Of a stretch of 6,007 nt of DNA, positions 1 to 5,222 are shown in pieces. Each line of letters begins with the position of its first letter. The first letter of the stretch is position 1. Source of the DNA: Ruminococcus flavefaciens (lineage in GTDB: Bacteria; Bacillota; Clostridia; Oscillospirales; Ruminococcaceae); contig CADBAC010000118.1 of assembly GCA_902792495.1 (NCBI GenBank), forward strand, positions 1-6,007. The letters are read 5' to 3'. The notes beneath the pieces were generated by a model. The model was not told where the DNA came from, did no database searches, and was given only the letters and a program-made list of their open reading frames with translations. The position numbers and the translations under genes are program-made.

Positions 1-658
1 CATCCTTTTTCATAGCGGCGTTCATAAACCGCTTTGCGCCTGTTTTAAGCCTGTCCTTAGCGGCAAGGAGATAAACGGAGATGATAAATGCCACCAGCCA
101 GTTTACCACGCCCTTACCTGCGGATGTGGAAGCGCTGATTATCTTTGAGGAGTTGTCCGAAATATAGTCAACGATGGTATTGATTATATCCTCTGATGAA
201 TTGAGGAGATTCTGAACTCCCGATGCATTGGGCGATTCCGAGAAGGAAAGTCCGAAATCGTTGAGCAATTTCAGTAGTGACGAAGCATATGATCCCAGAT
301 TTGAAACGAAATTAGTGATACTTTCAAGAAGCTGTGGGATAAGGGTGATGATTATCATCATCAGGAACAGCAGGACCGTAGTAACAGCAAGACCTACTGA
401 AAACGACCATTTCGTCGTATCTTTCTTGAAAAATTTTACTTTACTGAATATTTTTTTCTCATATAGCTTTGCAAGGGGGTTCATAAGATAAGCAATAGCC
501 GCACCGCCGATAACCGTTGAGAAATATCCTATAAACGTACCGATACCGCCTAAGACGGTGTCAAGGTTTGAAAGGATAAAAAACAGCGTGACCGTTATGC
601 AGCCTGCCACAGCATTGGCAAACCACCTTTTGCTCATAAGGTCTTTAAAATGTTTCAT
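1..658 (-). CDS. AI-2E family transporter, N-terminal part (gene continues past left edge)
   Basis: This is a polytopic membrane protein of the AI-2E/PerM family (PF01594), whose members export small molecules or act as ion/proton antiporters; the substrate here cannot be told. Only the first 219 codons are present, against roughly 350-400 residues for the family. Hydrophobic segments are visible at about residues 12-32, 39-60, 85-108 and 184-200. Family-like landmarks are YLMNPL at 57-62, the hydrophobic run followed by IPQLLESI at 107-114, a long amphipathic polar stretch at about 110-180, and FIISVYLLAAKDRL at 191-204, which resembles the family's typical 'SfYLLkD' stretch. The start is the ATG at 658, preceded by AAAAAGGTG five bases upstream, a modest ribosome site. 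A consensus promoter lies just upstream, so the gene is probably transcribed on its own, with possible read-through from the ABC operon on the same strand. The family call is good; the function is open. Confidence 0.88.
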   Translation of the reverse strand, partial: MKHFKDLMSKRWFANAVAGCITVTLFFILSNLDTVLGGIGTFIGYFSTVIGGAAIAYLMNPLAKLYEKKIFSKVKFFKKDTTKWSFSVGLAVTTVLLFLMMIIITLIPQLLESITNFVSNLGSYASSLLKLLNDFGLSFSESPNASGVQNLLNSSEDIINTIVDYISDNSSKIISASTSAGKGVVNWLVAFIISVYLLAAKDRLKTGAKRFMNAAMKKD

Positions 659-671
659 TGCGCACCTTTTT

Positions 672-685
672 TAAAATTAATTTTA
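672..685. promoter_or_regulatory. AT-only 14-base perfect palindrome at the predicted transcription start
   Basis: TAAAATTAATTTTA is a perfect inverted repeat lying just downstream of the -10 box and covering the likely start of transcription of the AI-2E family gene. Its position would suit a repressor site that tempers the consensus promoter. AT-only palindromes also arise by chance in AT-rich leaders, so function is only an inference. Confidence 0.3.
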
Positions 686-692
686 CATATTA

Positions 693-721
693 ATTATACT
701 CTTACTGTTTCCCGTTGTCAA
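693..721 (-). promoter_or_regulatory. Perfect consensus housekeeping promoter for the AI-2E family gene
   Basis: On the minus strand, TTGACA (716-721) and TATAAT (693-698) are separated by exactly 17 bases, matching the vegetative sigma factor consensus at 12 of 12 positions. The predicted start of transcription is near 686, giving a leader of about 28 bases. The -35 box is preceded by an overlapping near copy, giving TTGACTTGACA. Such a strong site implies high basal expression unless a repressor controls it. Confidence 0.88.
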
Positions 722-745
722 GTCAATTATAGTGATATTCCTGTG

Positions 746-767
746 AAAACAAGCTGACGGCAGCTTG
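746..767 (-). terminator. Weak terminator-like hairpin upstream of the AI-2E family promoter
   Basis: Read on the minus strand, CAAGCTG-CCGT-CAGCTTG forms a 7-bp stem with a 4-base loop, followed directly by TTTT then C. The stem is only moderately GC-rich and the T run is short, so termination would be partial at best. It is nonetheless the only hairpin in this gap with a following T run in the direction of the ABC operon's transcription. Confidence 0.35.
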
Positions 768-888
768 ACCCCGATCACGATTCGGCGCAGGCGCCTTACT
801 TTGTACGTTTCGCTTAGTCTGCTTTCGCTCGCTGTCACTTCTTTTTATAATAAATATTGCCCCGAAATTCAGATAATTCACAATATAA

Positions 889-911
889 GGGCGCACACTG
901 TGCGCCCCTAC
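889..911. repeat. Palindromic repeat, copy 1 (8-bp stem hairpin)
   Basis: GGGCGCAC-ACT-GTGCGCCC is a perfect 8-bp stem with a 3-base loop (889-907), followed by CTAC. On the minus strand it reads GTAGGGGCG, CA, CAGTG, TG, CGCC and then TTATATTG. It aligns without gaps with the copy 54 bases away at 938-967. Such GC-rich palindromes between genes resemble dispersed REP-like elements, and I recall similar ones from ruminococcal genomes. It could also weaken or stop transcription on the minus strand, although the sequence after it is not a clean T run. Confidence 0.6.
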
Positions 912-937
912 GAAATTATTCACGCAAAATAGCCGTA

Positions 938-967
938 TTGTATGACGGCCATTGACCGTCCTTACAA
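938..967. repeat. Palindromic repeat, copy 2 (hairpin just after the ABC operon)
   Basis: The arms are TTGTA (938-942) with TACAA (963-967), and GACGG (944-948) with CCGTC (956-960), around an inner CATTG-type loop. In RNA from the minus strand, the next inner position forms a U-G wobble pair. It starts four bases beyond the stop codon of the second permease gene, the usual place for a terminator, but no T run follows. It aligns with copy 1, sharing GTA-GG-CG, then CA-TG, then CG-C, while the paired inner bases differ together. Confidence 0.6.
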
Positions 968-971
968 TCGA

Positions 972-2180
972 TCATCCGTTATTTACTGCCGGTGCTGTTC
1001 TTTTCTGTGGTGCTGTGCTGTTATAGCGTGCCTTGCTTACGACTATCGTGAGAAGCGCCATGACAACTGCAAATGCGGCTTCTATAAGCATATACTGCAT
1101 TAACTTGGTGCTGTCGAAAGTCTCTGTGCCGTCCAGCAGCATATTAGCTTTGATGTACCAGAATGCAGGCATGAAACGAGCCGCTGAAAGTACGCCTGCT
1201 CCGAGAAGTTCCTGCTCTACGAATACACCGCACATGAAGCTCATTCCGAGGCTGACAGCCTGATTGATGAAGTTTATTATATCCATGTTGTTTACAAATG
1301 CCGACAGGAATACAGTTATCGAGCCTGCCACAAGAGTATAGATAAAGCTGTTGAGCACTGCAAGCCACGCTCTGCCCTTGTACACACCGCCGTAGAGTAT
1401 CATTCCTGCTATGACAAATATGAGCCATACTCCGATAACGAATACTGCACTGCCGAGAAGTACCTGCTTTGTATAGGAAGACGAATCAAGGCTTGAGCAG
1501 TTTGTACGGTAGCGTATCTCCTTATTGTTCATTGCCATGAGCACGGGGCAGAGTGTACCGATGACTGCCGCAATGAGAATATACGCCATGTAGCGGTAAT
1601 ATTCTGCAAAGTCACGGGGATAGTCTGCATTTCCCTCATCAGTGAAGCTGATAACTTTCACATCCGCATCCGCTGTAAGAGCCTCCTTAGCGCTCTGAGA
1701 AGCTGTGAGAGCGTCCTCGCCGCCTGCAATGTAAGCCGATACAGATGAGAAGTAGCTGTTGATGTCCTGTTCGAGAAGCATAGAATTGTAGCTCTCATGC
1801 ATATGCCTTGAATCGATTATGCCTTCAGTCTCACCTTTTGCAAGGCGGTCGGCAAAGCCCTTGTTGATGCTGATGACACGGTCAACTGACATATAGAACA
1901 GTGAATCCATTACAACTTCCTCATCGTTTTTCAGTTCCTTGATAGTATACTTTTCAGCAAGGTAATCCGAAAACTCACGGCTTTCGGGAGTATCGTCCTC
2001 ATCGAAAATGCATATACCTATCTTTGATCTGCTCTCCTTGACGAACATTTCCGCTGTTGAACCCGAATTCGACGAATTCAGCGACATAGGGATCGCTATA
2101 CCGAGGAATATTCCCACATAGAGCATTGCATATCTTATCCTCTTTTTCAGCACCTTCATGAAAACCTTAAAGATCTGCAT
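972..2180 (-). CDS. ABC-2 type exporter permease, LnrN-like second membrane subunit
   Basis: This 402-residue protein is probably one of two non-identical membrane subunits of the exporter encoded by this operon. It has one membrane segment at about 15-34, a large extracytoplasmic domain to about 194, then five segments at about 195-217, 240-263, 270-293, 303-322 and 362-383. This is the ABC2_membrane_3 layout. The stretch FMCGVFVEQELLG (315-327) followed by PAFWYIKAN (338-346) looks like the corresponding part of B. subtilis LnrN (YfiN), and the length is close to that family's. The ATG at 2180 has AAGGAGG seven bases upstream, inside the end of the preceding permease gene, which it overlaps by 14 bases; this implies translational coupling. 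It is the last gene of the operon. The C-terminal 15-20 residues are polar and cytoplasmic. The transported substrate is unknown. Confidence 0.88.
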   Translation of the reverse strand: MQIFKVFMKVLKKRIRYAMLYVGIFLGIAIPMSLNSSNSGSTAEMFVKESRSKIGICIFDEDDTPESREFSDYLAEKYTIKELKNDEEVVMDSLFYMSVDRVISINKGFADRLAKGETEGIIDSRHMHESYNSMLLEQDINSYFSSVSAYIAGGEDALTASQSAKEALTADADVKVISFTDEGNADYPRDFAEYYRYMAYILIAAVIGTLCPVLMAMNNKEIRYRTNCSSLDSSSYTKQVLLGSAVFVIGVWLIFVIAGMILYGGVYKGRAWLAVLNSFIYTLVAGSITVFLSAFVNNMDIINFINQAVSLGMSFMCGVFVEQELLGAGVLSAARFMPAFWYIKANMLLDGTETFDSTKLMQYMLIEAAFAVVMALLTIVVSKARYNSTAPQKRTAPAVNNG

Positions 2181-3297
2181 ATTTCTTCCTCCTTGTAACG
2201 ATAATGCCTGCGGCTGTGCAGACAGCGGTTATGATAAGCATTGTTATTATCCTTGAGATGAAGCGTGAATAATCGCTGTACATATTCAGGCTGAACAGCG
2301 AATCTGCTACAACTGTTGCAGGATTTATCTTGTTGAGCCACGGGATGTGCTCAGCTATGATACCCTTCATCTGTCCCATCATAAGGCCGCTGAGGAAGCA
2401 TGAGAACATCGATACTGCCATGACTATACCAATTTTAGCCTCAAAGCTGAAACGGTTCACAGAGCCGAAGAAGAAACCGAATGAAACTCCGAGTATTCCT
2501 CCCAGTATCGCCGCAACGTACACCAGAGGCAGTCTGTCGCCGAAGTCTATTTTCAGCACGAAATGCGTGAACGTTACACAGAGTATCATACAAGCCGACT
2601 GCATTATATAGCTTCCTGCGAGGTCAGCAAGCATCGAGACGGATTTAGGTGTAGGGGAACAATTCTTTCTTGCTCCGAGAGCTGAGAGATTAGCCTGATT
2701 CTGAACGGTGATATGCAGTCCTGTTACAGAGCCGTACATAGCCACCATTGCAATAAGGTTGTAGAAATACTGCACATAGATATCAGGGTCGCCGTGTGTC
2801 ATGGGAATATCTTTGCAGGCTGAAACATCCTCTGAAAGCTTGTCAACGACCGCCTGTATCTTTGAGGGATCTTTTTCAGCGGTATCCTTGATTATCTTCT
2901 CGTTGACACCGTACTGCTCAACGAAAGTTTTCAGTATCACCTGATCCATTTTCTGTTCGGTAACCGAAAGCGAAAGCTTGTCGCCGACATAGATTATACC
3001 GCTTACCTTGCCTTCTTTCAGAAGCTGCATGGCGTTGTCCTCATCGGTATACTCAACAGCTAAAAGCGGCTCGTCGGCTTCTTCAAGTGAATCTATCACC
3101 TGGCGGAACACAGCGTTATCCGAAGTTTCAACTACTGCTGTCGGAATAGACCTGAACAGCACATCATTCTCATAAACATTGCCGAACGCAACCTTGAAAA
3201 GAGTTCCAAGCAGGATCGGGAAAAGCATTAGCCAGAAAAGGAAGCTCTTAATCCTGAAACCCGAAAGCAGCATATATTTAAGATCATGGAAAAACAT
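2167..3297 (-). CDS. ABC-2 type exporter permease, LnrM-like first membrane subunit
   Basis: This 376-residue membrane subunit pairs with the downstream permease. Segments are seen at about 18-38, 176-198, 222-247, 257-280, 286-306 and 348-368, with a large extracytoplasmic domain at about 39-175. NKINPATVVADSLFSLNMY (322-340) before the last segment matches the 'INP-x-x-x-x-DSL' element common in ABC-2 permeases. GARKNCSPTPKS (208-219), between segments 2 and 3, lies in the cytoplasm where coupling to the ATPase is expected. The ATG at 3297 comes one base after the ATPase stop codon. Its ribosome site AAGGAGGAT is made of the last codons of the ATPase gene, so the two are tightly coupled. 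The length and order fit LnrM (YfiM) of B. subtilis. Family is sure; substrate is not. Confidence 0.88.
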   Translation of the reverse strand: MFFHDLKYMLLSGFRIKSFLFWLMLFPILLGTLFKVAFGNVYENDVLFRSIPTAVVETSDNAVFRQVIDSLEEADEPLLAVEYTDEDNAMQLLKEGKVSGIIYVGDKLSLSVTEQKMDQVILKTFVEQYGVNEKIIKDTAEKDPSKIQAVVDKLSEDVSACKDIPMTHGDPDIYVQYFYNLIAMVAMYGSVTGLHITVQNQANLSALGARKNCSPTPKSVSMLADLAGSYIMQSACMILCVTFTHFVLKIDFGDRLPLVYVAAILGGILGVSFGFFFGSVNRFSFEAKIGIVMAVSMFSCFLSGLMMGQMKGIIAEHIPWLNKINPATVVADSLFSLNMYSDYSRFISRIITMLIITAVCTAAGIIVTRRKKYADL

Positions 3298-3298
3298 A

Positions 3299-4249
3299 TT
3301 AATCCTCCTTGTCTCTGAGAGCCTTTCCTGTTATCTCAAGGAAAACATCGTTAAGTGTGGGAAGTTCGCTGTAAACTCTGCCGAAAGCCATATCATGCTT
3401 CTGAAGCACATCGAGGATGCGTATGAGATTATGCTTGCCTCCCGAACAGTAAACAGTCAGCTTTTCGCCGTCGTGGTCTGCCTGATATACGTGGGGCAGA
3501 TTCGATATCTCCCTGATGATATCCTCGGATACATTGAGAATCTCTATATTCACAGTCTCGGTATTGCGTATCATTCGTTTCAGTTCATCTTTAGTGCCCT
3601 CAGCTATCTTTCGTCCCTTGTCCATGATAGCTATGCGGGTGCATATCTGCTCGACCTCCTCCATGTAGTGAGAAGTATAGATAATAGTAGCGCCCTGCTT
3701 GTTGAGTTCCTGTATTCCTTCGAGGATATTGTTTCTGCTCTGCGGATCGACTGCAACCGTAGGCTCGTCAAGGATTATCAGCTTAGGCTTGTGAGCGATA
3801 CCGCAGGCTATATTCAGACGGCGGAGAAGACCTCCCGAAAGCTTTTTCGGATAGAACTTTCTGAAATCCTCCAGTCCCACGAATTTTATGGCATCCTCAA
3901 CGCACTTCCTGCGCTCCTCCTTGTCGGTTATGTAAAGGCCGCAGAAATAGTCGATATTCTCGCTGACGGTAAGTTCATCGTACACCGCAACATTCTGCAT
4001 GATAACTCCTATCTCCTTCTTTATGTCATAGGCTGTGGGAGTCATTTCCTTGCCGAAAACTTCGATATCGCCCTTGTCAAAAGCAAGAAGCGAAAGCAGA
4101 CAGTTTATGGTAGTGGTCTTGCCCGAGCCGTTAGGACCGAGAAGCCCGAATACCTCGCCCTCTTTTATATCAAGGCTGAAATGGTCAAGGGCAATAAGCT
4201 CGCCGTATCTTTTTACAAGGTTATTTATCTTTACAACTGTGTTTGCCAT
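3299..4249 (-). CDS. ABC-2 exporter ATP-binding protein, LnrL/DrrA-like
   Basis: This 316-residue cytoplasmic ATPase drives the two permeases encoded just downstream. All nucleotide-binding motifs are intact: Walker A GPNGSGKT (38-45), Q-loop Q85, signature LSGG (137-140), Walker B LIILDEPT (157-164) and H-loop H194. The D-loop reads VAVDPQSRN, with Ala where Gly is usual; the PQSRN stretch is also typical of LnrL-like ATPases. After about residue 230 comes a C-terminal domain ending in LNDVFLEITGKALRD, as in DrrA-type drug-export ATPases. The start is the ATG at 4249, eight bases after a full AAAGGAGGT site; an in-frame ATG 17 codons earlier (4300) has no such site and would place the -10 box inside the gene. 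It is the first gene of an ATPase-permease-permease operon. The family usually handles amphipathic drugs, peptides or lipids (LnrLMN: linearmycin), but this pump's substrate is unknown. Confidence 0.94.
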   Translation of the reverse strand: MANTVVKINNLVKRYGELIALDHFSLDIKEGEVFGLLGPNGSGKTTTINCLLSLLAFDKGDIEVFGKEMTPTAYDIKKEIGVIMQNVAVYDELTVSENIDYFCGLYITDKEERRKCVEDAIKFVGLEDFRKFYPKKLSGGLLRRLNIACGIAHKPKLIILDEPTVAVDPQSRNNILEGIQELNKQGATIIYTSHYMEEVEQICTRIAIMDKGRKIAEGTKDELKRMIRNTETVNIEILNVSEDIIREISNLPHVYQADHDGEKLTVYCSGGKHNLIRILDVLQKHDMAFGRVYSELPTLNDVFLEITGKALRDKED

Positions 4250-4257
4250 ATTGTTGT

Positions 4258-4266
4258 ACCTCCTTT
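4258..4266 (-). promoter_or_regulatory. Strong ribosome binding site that fixes the ATPase start
   Basis: AAAGGAGGT on the minus strand lies eight bases before the ATG at 4249. It is nearly a full complement of the 16S rRNA tail and rules against the longer in-frame start at 4300. Confidence 0.9.
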
Positions 4267-4279
4267 GGTTTATGTATCC

Positions 4280-4308
4280 ATTATACACCATGAAAAGCAA
4301 ATGCGGTA
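4280..4308 (-). promoter_or_regulatory. Predicted promoter of the ABC exporter operon
   Basis: A perfect TATAAT (4280-4285) lies about 30 bases before the ATPase start codon on the minus strand. The hexamer 17 bases upstream is TACCGC (4303-4308), which does not resemble TTGACA. A good -10 with a poor -35 suggests a promoter that needs an activator. The predicted transcription start is near 4273, giving a short leader that carries the ribosome site. Confidence 0.6.
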
Positions 4309-4317
4309 GTGTCCGCA
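4302..4317. promoter_or_regulatory. Inverted repeat overlapping the -35 region of the ABC promoter
   Basis: TGCGG-TAGTGT-CCGCA has 5-base arms around a 6-base centre and covers the place where the -35 box should be. It could be an operator. The arms are short, so chance cannot be excluded. Confidence 0.3.
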
Positions 4318-4330
4318 GTCAGTATTTTCA

Positions 4331-4346
4331 TATGACATTTGTCATA
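4331..4346. promoter_or_regulatory. Candidate operator midway between the divergent promoters
   Basis: TATGACA-TT-TGTCATA is a 16-base inverted repeat with perfect 7-base arms. Its centre (4338.5) is exactly 56 bases from the centre of the -10 box of the ABC operon and 56 bases from that of the HAD gene. That puts it about 62-66 bases upstream of both predicted transcription starts, a common place for an activator that contacts RNA polymerase. The size and symmetry suit a dimeric helix-turn-helix regulator, possibly a NarL/DesR-type response regulator as known for LnrLMN-like pumps; the identity is inferred only. Confidence 0.5.
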
Positions 4347-4368
4347 ATGATCTTCACGCTGACTGCAC

Positions 4369-4397
4369 TTGCATGGATCAGCTTCATATGCTATAAT
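4369..4397 (+). promoter_or_regulatory. Predicted extended -10 promoter of the HAD-ARH genes
   Basis: TGCTATAAT (4389-4397) is a perfect extended -10 element. Seventeen bases upstream of TATAAT lies TTGCAT (4369-4374), which keeps only the TTG of the -35 consensus. Transcription should start near 4404, leaving a leader of about 42 bases that is AT-rich at first and ends in the AAAGGAGA ribosome site (4431-4438). Confidence 0.7.
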
Positions 4398-4445
4398 ATT
4401 TATTATATTTTATCGGATACTTTTGCTGAGAAAGGAGACCTTACT

Positions 4446-5219
4446 ATGAAAATTCTACTGTTTGACCTTGACGGAACACTGCTCAGCAGTGAAAAGACAA
4501 TATCTCCGCTGACTATTGATACACTTAATCAGTGCCGTGAAACCGGTTTGCTTATTGGTGTTTCTACGTCCAGAAGTCAGCAGAACAGCCTGAAATATAT
4601 ATCTGAACTTGCTCCCGATATTATCGTTTCAAGCGGCGGCGCTCTTATTACATATAGGAATGAACCCGTATACAAAGCGGAATTTTCAGTGAATGAAGTG
4701 AACCGCATTATCCGCACTTCAAGAGAGATATGCGGCGCTGACTGCGAAATAACCGTAGATACTATGGATTCTCACTACTGGAATTATAAGACCGATCCCA
4801 AAGCTATGGATAAACAGTGGGACGGAACGGTCTACTGCGATTTTTCCGAGGAATTCCCTGAGCCTTCACTAAAAATCTGCGTTGAAATAGCCGATGTGGA
4901 TAATGCCCGTCAGCTGAGAGAAACCCTGAGTGAATACGACAGTATAAGGTTCACGGACGGCAACTGGTACAAGTTCACGAAAAAGGAAGCGACGAAGGAA
5001 AATGCCATAGAAAAGCTCTGTGATATTCTTCACATTTCCGCTTCCGATATAATGGCTTTCGGTGACGATCTGGCAGATATAGGAATGCTGAAAATGTGCG
5101 GTCTCGGCGTGGCTATGGGAAATGCCGTTGAAGAAGCAAAAGCGGCGGCAGATATAGTTATAGGCACGAATGACGAGGACGGAATCGCTTATTTTCTGAA
5201 AGAAAAATTTCTGAGGTGA
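4446..5219 (+). CDS. Cof-type HAD superfamily phosphatase
   Basis: This 257-residue soluble protein belongs to the Cof/YidA-like (type IIB cap) haloacid dehalogenase hydrolases, which remove phosphate from sugar phosphates, flavin or pyridoxal phosphates; the substrate here is unknown. Motif I is DLDGT (7-11), with D7 the nucleophile and D9 the acid/base. Motif II is the S/T pair in VSTSR (39-43). Motif III is K184 in ATKENA, and motif IV is GDDLAD (206-211). The usual form of motif IV is GDxxND, so the Asn is replaced by Ala at 210, while both metal-binding Asp positions remain. The cap lies at about 80-180. The ATG at 4446 follows AAAGGAGA by seven bases. The gene is divergent from the ABC operon and is followed after three bases by the ARH gene. 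Length is near normal for the family (260-290). Confidence 0.92.
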   Translation: MKILLFDLDGTLLSSEKTISPLTIDTLNQCRETGLLIGVSTSRSQQNSLKYISELAPDIIVSSGGALITYRNEPVYKAEFSVNEVNRIIRTSREICGADCEITVDTMDSHYWNYKTDPKAMDKQWDGTVYCDFSEEFPEPSLKICVEIADVDNARQLRETLSEYDSIRFTDGNWYKFTKKEATKENAIEKLCDILHISASDIMAFGDDLADIGMLKMCGLGVAMGNAVEEAKAAADIVIGTNDEDGIAYFLKEKFLR

Positions 5220-5222
5220 GTT

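Larger units (their letters stand above)
722..971. other. Intergenic region of about 250 bases, rich in hairpins, no supported gene
   Basis: The stretch lies between the end of the ABC operon and the promoter of the AI-2E family gene, both on the minus strand. It contains a 7-bp stem hairpin (750-767), a short GC palindrome GGCGCAGGCGCC (784-795) and two copies of a larger palindromic repeat (889-911 and 938-967). The middle, about 800-860, has no obvious structure. A 66-codon minus-strand reading frame across it has no good ribosome site and partly translates the repeat, so I do not call it a gene. Confidence 0.7.

Noticed and set aside
228..491. An 87-codon plus-strand frame near the left edge
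   Set aside because: It is antisense to the AI-2E family coding region, which has the membrane segments and a consensus promoter.
846..851. TATAAT on the plus strand in the repeat-rich gap
   Set aside because: There is no -35 match at the right distance (TTTCGC) and no plus-strand gene for more than 3 kb downstream, so it is probably chance in an AT-rich patch.
723..923. A 66-codon minus-strand reading frame in the intergenic region
   Set aside because: It has no convincing ribosome site, partly translates the palindromic repeat (VGAHSVRP comes from the hairpin) and shows no domain or regular protein character.
3179..4309. A 376-codon plus-strand frame antisense to the ATPase and the start of the first permease
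   Set aside because: The opposite strand encodes an ATPase with every motif intact, so this long frame is a by-product of its codon use. It lacks a ribosome site and recognisable domains.
4327..4390. Direct repeat TTCATATG at 4327-4334 and 4383-4390, 56 bases apart
   Set aside because: An 8-base match of AT-rich sequence within 200 bases is close to chance expectation, and the second copy overlaps the extended -10 element, whose bases are constrained anyway.
4035..4445. A possible 137-codon N-terminal extension of the HAD protein
   Set aside because: It would run antisense through the ATPase start and the divergent promoters. The HAD fold begins at the ATG at 4446, which has a good ribosome site and the normal family start MKILLFDLDGT.
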